A stretch of DNA of 64,000 bases from Pseudomonas sp. TH15 (GCF_016651105.1 NZ_JAEKEL010000001.1:1385501-1449500); one strand, 5' to 3'; shown: positions 42,898 to 51,821, counted from the first letter of the stretch. Program-made: numbers and translations. Notes: a model not told the origin generated them from the letters alone.

Positions 42898-44427
42898 TTA
42901 CACCAGAATCGAAGTACCCGTCATCTCTTTCGGTTTCTCAAGGCCCATCAACATCAGCATGGTCGGCGCCACGTCCGCCAGCACGCCGCCATGGCGAACC
43001 TTGAAGTCACGCTTGCCGACATAGATGAACGGCACCGGCTCGGTGGTGTGAGCGGTGTGGGCCTGGTGGGTTTCTTCGTCGGACATTTTCTCGCAGTTGC
43101 CGTGGTCGGCAGTGATCAGCGCTTCGCCACCCACCTTTTCCAGGGCATCGACGATGCGGCCGACGCACAGGTCCAGGCATTCAACGGCTTTGACTGCCGC
43201 GTCGAACACGCCGCTGTGGCCGACCATGTCGCCGTTGGCGTAGTTGACCACGATCACATCAAAACGCTGGTTTTCGATGGCATCGACGATGCGATCGGTG
43301 ACTTCCGGGGCGCTCATCTCTGGCTGCAAGTCATAGGTGGCGACTTTTGGCGACGGGATCAGGATGCGTTCTTCGCCCGGGAACGGTTCTTCACGACCGC
43401 CCGAGAAGAAGAAGGTCACGTGGGCGTACTTCTCGGTTTCGGCGATGCGCAGTTGGGTCTTGCCGTTTTTCGCCAGGTAGTCGCCCAGCACGTTTTCCAG
43501 GCTGCCGGCGGCGAAGGCCGAAGGCGCAGGAATGCTGGCGGCGTATTGGGTCAGCATGACGAAACCGGCCAGTTTCGGCTGGCGAGCCCGTTCGAATTCC
43601 TTGAAACCGTCTTCGACAAACACGCGGGTTAGTTCACGGGCACGGTCGGCGCGGAAGTTCATGAACACCACGGCGTCACCGTCTTCGACTTTCACCGGCT
43701 CGCCGATGGAAGTGGCTTTGACGAATTCGTCGCTCTCGCCACGTTCATAGGCCGCTTGCAGACCTTCCTGGGCGGTGGCGGCGTTGAATTCGCCATTGCC
43801 GTCGACAATCAGGTTGTAGGCCTGGGAGACGCGATCCCAACGGTTGTCGCGGTCCATGGCGAAATAACGGCCGATAATGCTGGCGATCCGGCCTTTACCC
43901 AAGGCCTGGAACGCTGCGTCGAGCAGTTCGATGGACGACTGGGCGCTTTTCGGCGGTGTGTCGCGACCGTCGAGGAAGGCGTGCAGGTAGATTTTTTCGG
44001 CGCCGCGCTTGAAGGCCAGTTCGGCCATGGCGACCAGGTGATCCTGGTGGCTATGAACGCCGCCATCGGACAGCAGGCCCATGAAGTGCACGGCTTTGCC
44101 GGCAGCCACGGCTTTATCCACGGCGGCACAAATGGTCGGGTTCTCGAAGAATTCACCGTCGCGGATTGATTTGGTCACGCGGGTGAAGTCCTGATACACC
44201 ACACGGCCGGCACCGAGGTTCATGTGGCCGACCTCGGAATTACCCATTTGGCCGTCGGGCAAGCCGACGTCCATGCCACTGCCCGAGATCAAACCGTTCG
44301 GTACGGTAGCGGTCAGACGGTCCAGGACAGGCTTCTTGGCCGAGTACACGGCGTTGGCTTCGTGGCTCTCACTGTGACCGAAGCCATCGAGAATGATCAG
44401 GACCAAAGGTTTAGGCGTGGTAGTCAT
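42898..44427 (-). CDS. gpmI: 2,3-bisphosphoglycerate-independent phosphoglycerate mutase
   Basis: 509 aa from the ATG at 44427. Glycolytic interconversion of 3- and 2-phosphoglycerate, two Mn ions. [10 protein letters not shown] carries the first metal Asp, [20 protein letters not shown] the phosphoserine nucleophile, and [13 protein letters not shown] metal-binding Asp/His near the C-terminus. Frame intact. Confidence 0.95.
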   Translation of the reverse strand: MTTTPKPLVLIILDGFGHSESHEANAVYSAKKPVLDRLTATVPNGLISGSGMDVGLPDGQMGNSEVGHMNLGAGRVVYQDFTRVTKSIRDGEFFENPTICAAVDKAVAAGKAVHFMGLLSDGGVHSHQDHLVAMAELAFKRGAEKIYLHAFLDGRDTPPKSAQSSIELLDAAFQALGKGRIASIIGRYFAMDRDNRWDRVSQAYNLIVDGNGEFNAATAQEGLQAAYERGESDEFVKATSIGEPVKVEDGDAVVFMNFRADRARELTRVFVEDGFKEFERARQPKLAGFVMLTQYAASIPAPSAFAAGSLENVLGDYLAKNGKTQLRIAETEKYAHVTFFFSGGREEPFPGEERILIPSPKVATYDLQPEMSAPEVTDRIVDAIENQRFDVIVVNYANGDMVGHSGVFDAAVKAVECLDLCVGRIVDALEKVGGEALITADHGNCEKMSDEETHQAHTAHTTEPVPFIYVGKRDFKVRHGGVLADVAPTMLMLMGLEKPKEMTGTSILV

Positions 44428-44580
44428 GGATTCCACTCGTGGCTGAGTTAAAAAGAGGGCGATGGAAAAGGGAGTGGCAGTTTAAAGCGAAGTTCCGACC
44501 GCGTCACCGCCGGACGGGGTTTGGCCCACCATAGGGGCTGTGTATACTGGCCCACTTTTAACGCCCTGGAACCACCTTAA

Positions 44581-44994
44581 ATGCTTGATCACCTGATTGC
44601 ATTTGCCACCACCCACTATTTGCTGGCCGGTATTTTCGTTGTTCTGCTGGCTCTGCTGATCGCCCATGAGATGAAAGGCGGCGGCCGCAGCCTGAGCACC
44701 GGCGAGCTGACCGGGCTGGTCAACAAGGACGCAGGCGTGGTGATCGACATTCGTTCGACCAAGGATTTCGCCGCTGGCCACATCGTTGGCGCGTTGAACA
44801 TTCCTCACGACAAACTCACCGCTCGCATCGGCGAACTGGAAAAGCACAAGGCCAAGACCATCATCCTGGTTGATGCCCAAGGCCAGACTGCCGGCACTCA
44901 CGCTCGCGAACTCTTGAAAGCCGGCTTCACCGCCGCCAAGCTGTCCGGCGGGATTTCCAGCTGGAAAGGCGACAACCTGCCGCTGGTGAAGTGA
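44581..44994 (+). CDS. Rhodanese-like membrane protein (YibN type) without the active cysteine
   Basis: 137 aa with an N-terminal membrane segment (YLLAGIFVVLLALLIAHEM) and a rhodanese domain (VVIDIRSTKDFAAGHIVGAL). The active-site loop reads IILVDAQGQTAGTHA, with no cysteine where sulfurtransferases have one, so catalysis is unlikely. E. coli YibN lies in the same gpmI-grxC-secB neighbourhood. Precedes grxC by one base. Confidence 0.9.
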   Translation: MLDHLIAFATTHYLLAGIFVVLLALLIAHEMKGGGRSLSTGELTGLVNKDAGVVIDIRSTKDFAAGHIVGALNIPHDKLTARIGELEKHKAKTIILVDAQGQTAGTHARELLKAGFTAAKLSGGISSWKGDNLPLVK

Positions 44995-44995
44995 T

Positions 44996-45250
44996 ATGAG
45001 CAACGTCGTCGTCTACTCCAGCGATTACTGCCCTTACTGCTCGCGAGCCAAGTACCTGCTCGAGAACAAAGGCGTGGCCTTCGAAGAGATCAAGGTCGAT
45101 GGCAAGCCGCAGGTGCGCGCCGCCATGGCTCAGAAGGCCGGGCGTACGTCCGTGCCGCAGATCTGGATCGGCGAGCGCCACATTGGCGGTTGTGATGATT
45201 TGTTTGCCCTTGAGCGCGCCGGCAAGCTCGACGCCATGCTCAAGGCCTGA
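44996..45250 (+). CDS. grxC: Glutaredoxin 3
   Basis: 84 aa. Thioredoxin-fold redox protein using glutathione. Active site CPYC in YSSDYCPYCSRAKYLL; the TSVPQIWIGERHIGGCDDLF part is the cis-proline and GSH-binding region. Start one base after the rhodanese stop, so cotranscribed. Confidence 0.95.
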   Translation: MSNVVVYSSDYCPYCSRAKYLLENKGVAFEEIKVDGKPQVRAAMAQKAGRTSVPQIWIGERHIGGCDDLFALERAGKLDAMLKA

Positions 45251-45306
45251 CTTAAGCACCCAAGAACAGCAATCCCTAAAAGACCAAAGATCAGAAAGGA
45301 TCTGAG

Positions 45307-45798
45307 ATGACTGACCAACAGAACACTGCAGCTAGCGAAGAAGAAACCGCACCGCAATTCTCCTTGCAGCGCATCTACGTACGTGACTTGTCCTTCGAAG
45401 CCCCGAAAAGCCCGGCGATCTTCCGCCAGCAGTGGGAACCGAGCGTCGGTCTGGATCTGAACACCCGTCAAAAGGCCTTGGAAGGCGACTTCCACGAAGT
45501 CGTGCTGACTTTGTCCGTGACCGTGAAAAACGGTGAAAACGGCGAAGTGGCGTTTATCGCTGAAGTGCAACAGGCCGGGATCTTCCTGATCAAGAATCTG
45601 GACGACGCTTCGATGAGCCACACCCTGGGTGCGTTCTGTCCGAACATCCTGTTCCCGTACGCTCGCGAAACCCTGGACAGCCTGGTGACCCGCGGTTCGT
45701 TCCCGGCCCTGATGCTGGCCCCGGTGAACTTCGACGCACTGTACGCACAAGAACTGCAACGCATGCAGGCGGCTGGCGAGACTCCGACCGTTCAGTAA
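45307..45798 (+). CDS. secB: Protein-export chaperone SecB
   Basis: 163 aa. Tetrameric chaperone that delivers unfolded preproteins to Sec[33 protein letters not shown] and [20 protein letters not shown] are characteristic. Follows grxC with a 56-nt gap; gpmI-rhodanese-grxC-secB order is conserved in gamma-proteobacteria. Confidence 0.96.
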   Translation: MTDQQNTAASEEETAPQFSLQRIYVRDLSFEAPKSPAIFRQQWEPSVGLDLNTRQKALEGDFHEVVLTLSVTVKNGENGEVAFIAEVQQAGIFLIKNLDDASMSHTLGAFCPNILFPYARETLDSLVTRGSFPALMLAPVNFDALYAQELQRMQAAGETPTVQ

Positions 45799-45824
45799 AC
45801 GGTCCTGAGTCAACGCAAGTCCAA

Positions 45825-45914
45825 TGTGGGAGCGGGCTTGCTCGCGAAAGCGGTGTAACAGTCAACGATGATGTTGAATGTTATGGCCTCTTCGCGAGCA
45901 AGCCCGCTCCCACA
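45825..45914. repeat. REPIN between secB and trmL
   Basis: Inverted pair of the same TGTGGGAGCGGGCTTGCTCG-type REP as at 35045, in the spacer of two convergent genes. Confidence 0.88.
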
Positions 45915-45927
45915 TTTGTTATGTGTG

Positions 45928-46383
45928 TTACTTGAAACCGAGCTGACGCCAGCCTTCATACACCGCGACGGCCACGGTGTTCGACAGGTTCAGGCTGCGG
46001 CAGCCTTCGCGCATCGGCAGGCGCAGGCGTTGTTCGCCGGGCAGGGCGTCGAGCACTTCGGCTGGCAAGCCACGGCTTTCCGGGCCGAACAGGAACGCAT
46101 CGCCCTCGGCGAAGCTGGCGTCGTGAAACGGCCGCGAGCCCTTGGTGGTGAAGGCGAACAGCCGTGGATGACCGAGGCTTTCCAGGCAACTGGCGAGGTC
46201 GGCATGGCGTTGCAGGGTGGCGTACTCGTGGTAATCGAGGCCGGCCCGGCGCAGGCGCTTGTCGTCCATCTCGAAGCCCAGCGGCTCGATCAAATGCAGG
46301 TGGCAGCCACTGTTGGCGCACAGCCTGATAACGTTGCCGGTATTCGGCGGAATTTCTGGTTGGAAAAGGATGACGTGAAACAT
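45928..46383 (-). CDS. trmL: tRNA (cytidine/uridine(34)-2'-O)-methyltransferase TrmL
   Basis: 151 aa SPOUT enzyme that methylates the wobble base ribose of tRNA-Leu. N-terminal MFHVILFQPEIPPNTGNVIR, then LIEPLGFEMDDKRLRRAGLD, and C-terminal FLFGPESRGLP and LPMREGCRSLNLSNTVAVAV with the knot residues. Start at the ATG at 46383. Its start codon overlaps, on the opposite strand, the candidate start of the next gene. Confidence 0.94.
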   Translation of the reverse strand: MFHVILFQPEIPPNTGNVIRLCANSGCHLHLIEPLGFEMDDKRLRRAGLDYHEYATLQRHADLASCLESLGHPRLFAFTTKGSRPFHDASFAEGDAFLFGPESRGLPAEVLDALPGEQRLRLPMREGCRSLNLSNTVAVAVYEGWRQLGFK

Positions 46384-46822
46384 GCACGGCTCCGAAGGTA
46401 AAGATGAGCGGCATTCTACGCCGCCCGTGGACAACCGTTCGAAACTATTCCCGCGGGTCATCGGTTCGCTGGCGATTGTCGGGGTGATGGTCGGCCTGAT
46501 GATTGGTCGCCTGACCACGCCTGACCCCAGCCAATTGCAGCAGGTCGACGTGACGAGCGACGGGCTGGTGGTGTGGTTCAACAATGCGCCGAAGCTGCAT
46601 GGCGAAGTCATCGATGGCACGGTGGCGCTGCTGTTCCAGGCCGAGGGCAAGGCGCAGAAAGGCCAGCTCAAGCTCAACGGCAAGGACGTCAATTGGCGTA
46701 CGCGAGCGAGTGATGGTGGGTTGTTGCTGACGGTGCTGGCGGCGCGGCCACTGCTGGGCGAGTGGGCCGGTAGCGAGGTCGATGACCGCTGGCGGCTGGA
46801 GATCCATCTCCGAGAGCAATAA
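46382..46822 (+). CDS. Hypothetical membrane-anchored protein
   Basis: 146 aa if started at 46382, with one membrane segment (IGSLAIVGVMVGLMIGRL) and a small, probably periplasmic domain (LQQVDVTSDGLVVWFNN, GTVALLFQAEGKAQKG, VNWRTRASDGGLLLTVLAAR). Its ATG shares two bases with the trmL ATG on the other strand; an internal GTG (VDNRSK, 46427) is an alternative start. Function not recognised. Confidence 0.7.
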   Translation: MHGSEGKDERHSTPPVDNRSKLFPRVIGSLAIVGVMVGLMIGRLTTPDPSQLQQVDVTSDGLVVWFNNAPKLHGEVIDGTVALLFQAEGKAQKGQLKLNGKDVNWRTRASDGGLLLTVLAARPLLGEWAGSEVDDRWRLEIHLREQ

Positions 46823-47030
46823 AAGAGGGAATCCCCGGCCTGCCTGTACCAAGGTTCCCAAAACGGCAGGGACTCGCGCTTTGCGGCGTAAGTCCCGATG
46901 TAAAGAAGGAACCCCTGACCTGCCTGTATCAAGGGCCCCAAAAGGGGGTGGGCTCGTCGCTTGTGCGGTGTGAGCCCGGTGTAAAGAGGGGAATCCCCGG
47001 CCTGCCTGTACCAAGGTCCCCGAAACTGGG
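46821..47030 (+). repeat. Tandem repeat, about 2.6 copies of an 80-82-bp structured unit
   Basis: Units begin near 46821, 46901 and 46981; the core CCTGCCTGTA recurs at 46839, 46919 and 47001 (period 80 and 82). Each complete unit contains a stem (GGGACT/AGTCCC in the first, GGGCTC/GAGCCC in the second), with compensating differences that keep pairing. No ORF follows the period. Confidence 0.7.
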
Positions 47031-47116
47031 TAGTGAACTGAATCACTGAATGGACTATTGCAGGGGGCGTGCCAGGTTTTAATCTGATGAAACAAAAAAA
47101 CCGCTCAGAAACGCGG

Positions 47117-47140
47117 AAGCCCCGGAATTCGGGGCTTTCG
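47117..47140. terminator. Intrinsic terminator
   Basis: AAGCCCC and GGGGCTT around GGAATTC, followed by TTCG. It would end transcription through the tandem repeat region from the membrane-anchored protein gene. Confidence 0.6.
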
Positions 47141-47238
47141 TGCATTTGGAAGGTTTGTTTTTCAGTGATTTCGCAAGTGAATGTGGTGATCCGACTGTGC
47201 TCAATCACGGGTCATCGTGCATTGATGCGGTGCACAGT

Positions 47239-47400
47239 GGCCCTCACCCTAACCCTTTCCCAAAGGGAGAGGGGACTGACCGAGTTGCTGGTTCAAGCTA
47301 CGCCGACCTGAAATATTGAGCCGAGCTCTAGTTTCGAAGACACCCGAGATCGGCTCCCTTTCCCCTCTCCCCTGTGGGGGAGAGGGCTGGGGTGAGGGGG
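47239..47400. repeat. Short element with inverted CCCTCACCC ends
   Basis: CCCTCACCCTAACCC at 47241 and the imperfect inverse GGGCTGGGGTGAGGG ending at 47398, with two GGGAGAGGGGA-type inner arms. About 160 bp, no coding content; looks like a dispersed non-coding palindromic element. It lies just beyond the ntrC stop. Confidence 0.5.
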
Positions 47401-47441
47401 ATGGATCCTGAGCACACAACAACCCTCAAGCTAACAAACCG

Positions 47442-48878
47442 CTAACCCTCATCCCCCTCATCATCATCCCCGCCATCAACCTTCATCCCCAATTCCTTGA
47501 TCTTGCGCGTCAGGGTATTACGCCCCCAACCCAGCAAAACCGCAGCATCACGGCGGCGGCCGGCGGTGTGTTTGAGGGCGGTTTCGATCATGATCCGCTC
47601 GAAGGCCGGCACAGCACTGTCGAGCAGGCTGGACTGACCGCGAGCCAACGCCTGGTCGGCCCACTGACGCAGCGCCTGCTCCCAGTTGGTCACCGGTGCC
47701 GAATCCTGCGGCAGGTTCAGCAGTTCTGGCGGCAGGTCACTGATGTGCACTTCGCGACCCGAAGCCATCACCGTAATCCAGCGGCAGGTGTTCTCCAGCT
47801 GACGCACGTTGCCGCCCCACGGCAGGTTCTTCAGGTATTCCTCGGTCTCGCTTTTCAGCAGCTTCGGCTCCACCGCCAGTTCTTGCGCGGCGCGGCTGAG
47901 GAAGTGCTTGGCCAGGGTCGGGATGTCTTCGCGACGGTCCGACAGCCGTGGGATATGAATGCGGATCACGTTGAGACGGTGGAACAAGTCCTCACGGAAT
48001 TTCCCGGCGTGCACCAGGGTTTCCAGATTCTGGTGGGTCGCAGCGATGATCCGCACATCGACCTTCACCGGCGTATGACCGCCGACGCGGTAGAACTCGC
48101 CGTCCGCCAACACCCGCAGCAAACGGGTCTGGGTGTCCGCCGGCATGTCGCCGATTTCATCGAGGAACAACGTGCCGCCGTCAGCCTGTTCGAAACGCCC
48201 GCGCCGCAGATTGGCCGCGCCGGTGAACGCGCCTTTCTCATGGCCGAACAGTTCGGATTCCATCAGATCTTTAGGAATCGCCGCCATGTTCAACGCAATG
48301 AACGGCGACGCCGCCCGGGGGCTGTGACGGTGTAGGGCGTGGGCCACCAGTTCTTTACCGGTACCGGATTCGCCGTTGATCAACACGGTGATGTTGGAGT
48401 GGCTCAAGCGCCCGATGGCGCGAAACACTTCCTGCATCGCCGGCGCTTCACCGATGATTTCCGGGGTGCGGGTCAGGGCGACCGGGACTTCCAGGCCTTG
48501 CTGTTCCTGAGCGTGCTGATTGGCGCGCTTGACCAGGGACACCGCTTCATCGACATCGAACGGCTTGGGCAGGTATTCGAACGCGCCACCCTGATAGGAG
48601 GCGACAGCGCTGTCCAGGTCGGAGTGGGCGGTCATGATGATGACCGGCAGCCGTGGGTGTTGTTCGCGAATCCGCGCCAGAAGGTCCAGGCCGCTGGCAC
48701 CCGGCATGCGGATGTCGGAGATGATCACGTCTGGCTGCTGGCGCGCCAGGCGGCTCATCACGCCATCGGCGCTGTCGAAGCTTTGCGTGGTCATGCCTTC
48801 TTGCTGCAAGGCTTTTTCCAGGACCCAACGGATAGAACGGTCGTCATCGACGATCCACACGGTTTCACTACGGCTCAT
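47442..48878 (-). CDS. ntrC: Nitrogen regulation response regulator NtrC (NR(I))
   Basis: 478 aa. Receiver domain with phospho-acceptor Asp in VIISDIRMPG (about residue 55), sigma-54 AAA+ domain with Walker A GESGTGKE, the GAFTGA loop in ELFGHEKGAFTGA and LFLDEIGDMP, and a C-terminal Fis-type HTH (GRRRDAAVLLGWGRNTLTRK). Activates sigma-54 promoters such as glnA under nitrogen limitation. Its ATG overlaps the ntrB stop. Confidence 0.96.
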   Translation of the reverse strand: MSRSETVWIVDDDRSIRWVLEKALQQEGMTTQSFDSADGVMSRLARQQPDVIISDIRMPGASGLDLLARIREQHPRLPVIIMTAHSDLDSAVASYQGGAFEYLPKPFDVDEAVSLVKRANQHAQEQQGLEVPVALTRTPEIIGEAPAMQEVFRAIGRLSHSNITVLINGESGTGKELVAHALHRHSPRAASPFIALNMAAIPKDLMESELFGHEKGAFTGAANLRRGRFEQADGGTLFLDEIGDMPADTQTRLLRVLADGEFYRVGGHTPVKVDVRIIAATHQNLETLVHAGKFREDLFHRLNVIRIHIPRLSDRREDIPTLAKHFLSRAAQELAVEPKLLKSETEEYLKNLPWGGNVRQLENTCRWITVMASGREVHISDLPPELLNLPQDSAPVTNWEQALRQWADQALARGQSSLLDSAVPAFERIMIETALKHTAGRRRDAAVLLGWGRNTLTRKIKELGMKVDGGDDDEGDEG

Positions 48879-49960
48879 GTCGATGTGGCTCCTTGTTCCA
48901 GTGGCAGAAAGATCGAGAAAGTGGTGTGGCCTGGGTGGCTGTCACACTCGATCAAGCCCTGGTGCTGGCTGATGATGTTCTGGGTGATGGCCAGGCCCAG
49001 CCCGGTACCGTCCGGGCGGCCGCTGACCATGGGAAAGAAGATGGTTTCCTGCAAATCCGCAGGAATGCCCGGGCCGTTGTCGATGATCTCGATCTTGGTC
49101 ACCAGGCGATGGCGCACATGGCCGATGGTGAACTGGCGCATGGTGCGGGTGCGCAGGCTGATGCGGCCCAGGCGCAGCTCGTTCTGGCTGCTGATGGCCT
49201 GCATGGCGTTGCGCACGATGTTCAGAACGGCCTGAATCATTTGTTCGCGGTCGATCAATACGTCGGGAATGCTCGGGTCGTAGTCACGCACCAAGGTGAT
49301 GCAGCCCTGGCTTTCGGCTTCCACCAACTGACTGACGCGTTCCAGCACTTCGTGGACGTTGCACATGGCCAGCGACGGCAGTTTGTTCGAGCCGAGCATC
49401 CGGTCCACCAGGTTTCGCAGGCGGTCGGCTTCTTCGATGATGACGTTGGTGTAATCGCGCAGGCTTTCTTCCGGCAGCTGGCGGGCGAGCAATTGCGCGG
49501 CGCCGCGAATCCCGCCCAGCGGGTTTTTTATTTCGTGAGCGAGGCCGCGTACCAGCATCTTGCTGGTTTCCTGCTTGGACAGCTGCGCCTCCTCCTTGGT
49601 GATCCGCAGCAAGCGGTCACGCGGGTGGACTTCCAGCAGCAGCATCGTGTCGCCGTTACTCAGGATCGGCGTCACCGCGTAGTCGACGGTCAGGGTTTGG
49701 CCGGTGAGCGCGGTGAGCATCGCTTCGCGCTTGGTAAACGGGTGCGCCTGCTCGACGGCTTGGCGCAAGGAGTTCAACGCCTCGGTGGATTCGGTGAACA
49801 ACTCACTGATGAACTGCCCATGGCTACGCTGGCCGCTGATGGCCAGCAGCATCTCCGCCGCCGGGTTCATGTACTCAAGGCGCAGTTCAGCGTCGAGCAG
49901 GATGGTCGCGGTGGTCAGGTTGTCGAGTAGCAGTCGATGCAGTGCGTCGCTAATGGTCAT
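48875..49960 (-). CDS. ntrB: Nitrogen regulation sensor kinase NtrB (NR(II))
   Basis: 361 aa soluble histidine kinase/phosphatase controlled by PII. PAS domain (LLLDNLTTATILLDAELRLE), H-box GLAHEIKNPLGGIRGAAQLL with the phosphorylated His, N- and G-boxes (IVRNAMQAI, DNGPGIP, GLGLAITQNI). Starts at the ATG at 49960. The base directly upstream is the end of the inverted-repeat element 49961-50229, so the native ribosome-binding site has probably been replaced by element sequence. Confidence 0.95.
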   Translation of the reverse strand: MTISDALHRLLLDNLTTATILLDAELRLEYMNPAAEMLLAISGQRSHGQFISELFTESTEALNSLRQAVEQAHPFTKREAMLTALTGQTLTVDYAVTPILSNGDTMLLLEVHPRDRLLRITKEEAQLSKQETSKMLVRGLAHEIKNPLGGIRGAAQLLARQLPEESLRDYTNVIIEEADRLRNLVDRMLGSNKLPSLAMCNVHEVLERVSQLVEAESQGCITLVRDYDPSIPDVLIDREQMIQAVLNIVRNAMQAISSQNELRLGRISLRTRTMRQFTIGHVRHRLVTKIEIIDNGPGIPADLQETIFFPMVSGRPDGTGLGLAITQNIISQHQGLIECDSHPGHTTFSIFLPLEQGATST

Positions 49961-50229
49961 AGTAGGGCGTGCTCACCGTAAATGGCGAATCGCGTTGGCG
50001 CTGTGATCGCGCCAGGCAAGGCGTAGGACGCAGAGAATGGCGTTCCCTTTTCAAGTCCTACAACGCAGCATGGCGCGATCACAGCACCAACCCGTAGGGC
50101 AAAGCCCCACGAGACGCAATTCTTCGTTACTTGTCGTTCATTTGAAGCAACCAAACTTCTCTCCTCGTGCCTAGCCTTGCGTCTCGTGGGGCTTTGCGCG
50201 ATCGCCATTTACGGTGAGCACGCCCTACT
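49961..50229. repeat. 269-bp nested-palindrome element (MITE-like) abutting ntrB
   Basis: Terminal inverted repeats of 33-34 bp (49961-49994 and 50197-50229, one base different). Inside lie two more stem sets: GCTGTGATCGCGCCA at 50000-50014 with its exact inverse at 50071-50085 (plus an inner GTAGGAC/GTCCTAC), and a perfect 19-bp pair at 50101-50119 and 50177-50195. The transcript could fold as a three-way cloverleaf. No protein-coding content supported. The type is not known to me by name. Confidence 0.75.
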
Positions 50230-50423
50230 CCCTCTTTTGGAGCAGGGCGCGCGCAAGAACTAAGCGCTGATGCGGGGAAAATGCAAAAACCAAACCAAAG
50301 CTCCGAAAAGAAGCGTTTAAGGCCTGAAACGGGCGTTTAACGCTCGATCGCGTGGCGTTCTGCCAGCTTTCGCGGGTACTTTCGAACCAAAATGGGTTTG
50401 CAAGTGGGAACGGTGCAACCGTT

Positions 50424-50440
50424 TGCACCAATATAGTGCG
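50424..50440. promoter_or_regulatory. NtrC-type binding site upstream of ntrB
   Basis: TGCACCAATATAGTGCG fits the NtrC operator TGCACY-N5-GGTGCA. A further inverted pair GGTGCAA/TTGCACC lies at 50412-50429. It is about 200 bp from the ntrB start because the palindromic element lies between. Its position fits ntrBC autoregulation as in enteric glnL. Nothing else of note in 50230-50455. Confidence 0.55.
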
Positions 50441-50455
50441 CAAAGCTGAACGAGG

Positions 50456-51076
50456 TTAGAAGAACTTCAGGAAGGGGTTTTTCTCTTCGGGAGGTTTGTC
50501 TTTGAGCGGACATTCCGGCCGTTGGCCGTAGTCGGTGAGGGTGCAGGGCTTGACCTGGCGCTTCTGCGCCAGAGAGGTGCGGAGCATGTTGAACGGCTGA
50601 TTGGCTGTGCGCTCAACGGTGCGACCCTGTTCGTCGAGGATTTCCACCGACAGGTTATGACTGCCGCGGTCGATATTGCTCAAAGCGAACACCGGGCTGA
50701 GGCCTGGCTCTGCTGTGGGCTGGCCGTCGAGTAACAAACGGTAGCGGTGGCCGCGTTGCAGTCCGGGTTCGCTGGTAACGCTGACGATCAATTCGCCGGC
50801 GTTGCTACGGATCGTCGCGTCCGGTTCCGGCACCAGCACGCGGAGCATGTCGTAGTGGAACAGCGGCTTTTCTTCGGGTTTGGTCGCAGCAACCAGCGGC
50901 GCGGCACCGGTCGGATTGGCGGACATGCGATTGCTGGTGGCCAGCGGCACCCGCTTGGCGTTGCCGGGGCGTGGCTGGTCGGTAAAGACCCGATTGCCCT
51001 GGGCGTCGACGTAAGTATAAACATCCGCCGTCGCCGGCAGGGCGAGCAGGCAGGCGACCAGCAGCCAGCACCTCAA
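50456..51076 (-). CDS. DUF4124-domain periplasmic protein
   Basis: 206 aa. Signal MRCWLLVACLLALPATADVY, then YTYVDAQGNRVFTDQPRPGN, the DUF4124 motif, a linker, and a beta-rich C-terminal region (AGELIVSVTSEPGLQRGHRY, DRGSHNLSVEILDEQGRTV). Its ATG overlaps the stop of the preceding paralogous gene. The pair is commonly found between glnA and ntrB in Pseudomonas; function unknown. Confidence 0.88.
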   Translation of the reverse strand: MRCWLLVACLLALPATADVYTYVDAQGNRVFTDQPRPGNAKRVPLATSNRMSANPTGAAPLVAATKPEEKPLFHYDMLRVLVPEPDATIRSNAGELIVSVTSEPGLQRGHRYRLLLDGQPTAEPGLSPVFALSNIDRGSHNLSVEILDEQGRTVERTANQPFNMLRTSLAQKRQVKPCTLTDYGQRPECPLKDKPPEEKNPFLKFF

Positions 51077-51582
51077 GGTTTATGCACCCGTTGCACGGTG
51101 AAGGTCACGCTTGGACTTTGCTGCACGAGGTTTTCGCCACTGATCACCTGTACCGCGAGGCTGTGTTCGCCACGATCTATGTTCACCAGTTGCAGGATTG
51201 GCACGTTGCTCGGTTGACCGTAAGGCTGGTTGTCCAGCAACAGCCTGAACAGATGCGGGCCTTGCAGGCGTGGCTTGATCAGCACGCTGACGGTGAAGGT
51301 GCCGTTGTTGGCGCGCAGGGCTTCCTCGGTGGGCAGGCCGGTGAGTTCAAGCACCTCGTAGGCGCTGCGGGATTGTTCACGGCTGGTGGCTTCGGCAGGA
51401 GGAGCGGTAGGCGCCGAGGGTGCGACGCTGTTGAGCGGCGGCAACTCAACCGGCTGCGCTTTGACGCCATCGGGCGGCTGATTGCTGTATGCAGTGTTGC
51501 CGGCGGCGTCGGTGTACTTATAGATCTGCGCTGCGGCGGGCAGGGCGATCAACAGCAACATCAGTAGAAAACCACGACCCAT
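51073..51582 (-). CDS. DUF4124-domain periplasmic protein, tandem paralogue
   Basis: 169 aa. Signal MGRGFLLMLLLIALPAAAQI, then YKYTDAAGNTAYSNQPPDGV as the DUF4124 motif. The C-terminal part (NNGTFTVSVLIKPRLQGPHL, DRGEHSLAVQVISGENL) parallels its neighbour, so the two arose by duplication. Confidence 0.88.
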   Translation of the reverse strand: MGRGFLLMLLLIALPAAAQIYKYTDAAGNTAYSNQPPDGVKAQPVELPPLNSVAPSAPTAPPAEATSREQSRSAYEVLELTGLPTEEALRANNGTFTVSVLIKPRLQGPHLFRLLLDNQPYGQPSNVPILQLVNIDRGEHSLAVQVISGENLVQQSPSVTFTVQRVHKP

Positions 51583-51698
51583 AAGATTGACCGCAAGCGA
51601 AGGTGTTGGATTGCAGCATAGGTCACGGGTGGCGGTTGTCCCTAGTGGTTAACATTTGGGCATGATTTACCAAAATCCTCCAAGCGCCACAAACCCCC

Positions 51699-51788
51699 TG
51701 TGGGAGCGGGCTTGCTCGCGAAGGCGGCGTGTCATATAGCAATGATGTTGACTGACACACCGCTTTCGCGAGCAAGCCCGCTCCCACA
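51699..51788. repeat. REPIN between glnA and the DUF4124 pair
   Basis: Inverted pair of TGTGGGAGCGGGCTTGCTCG-type REPs, as at 35045, 42783 and 45825. Confidence 0.88.
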
Positions 51789-51821
51789 TAGGGTCGTCGT
51801 CAGTCGTTAAATCGTGGGCAC

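Noticed and set aside
46821..47030. CRISPR array
   Set aside because: Units of 80-82 bp lack constant short repeats separated by unique spacers; no cas gene is near.
49957..50208. 83-codon minus-strand ORF upstream of ntrB
   Set aside because: It is made of the palindromic element and ends within the ntrB start; no support.
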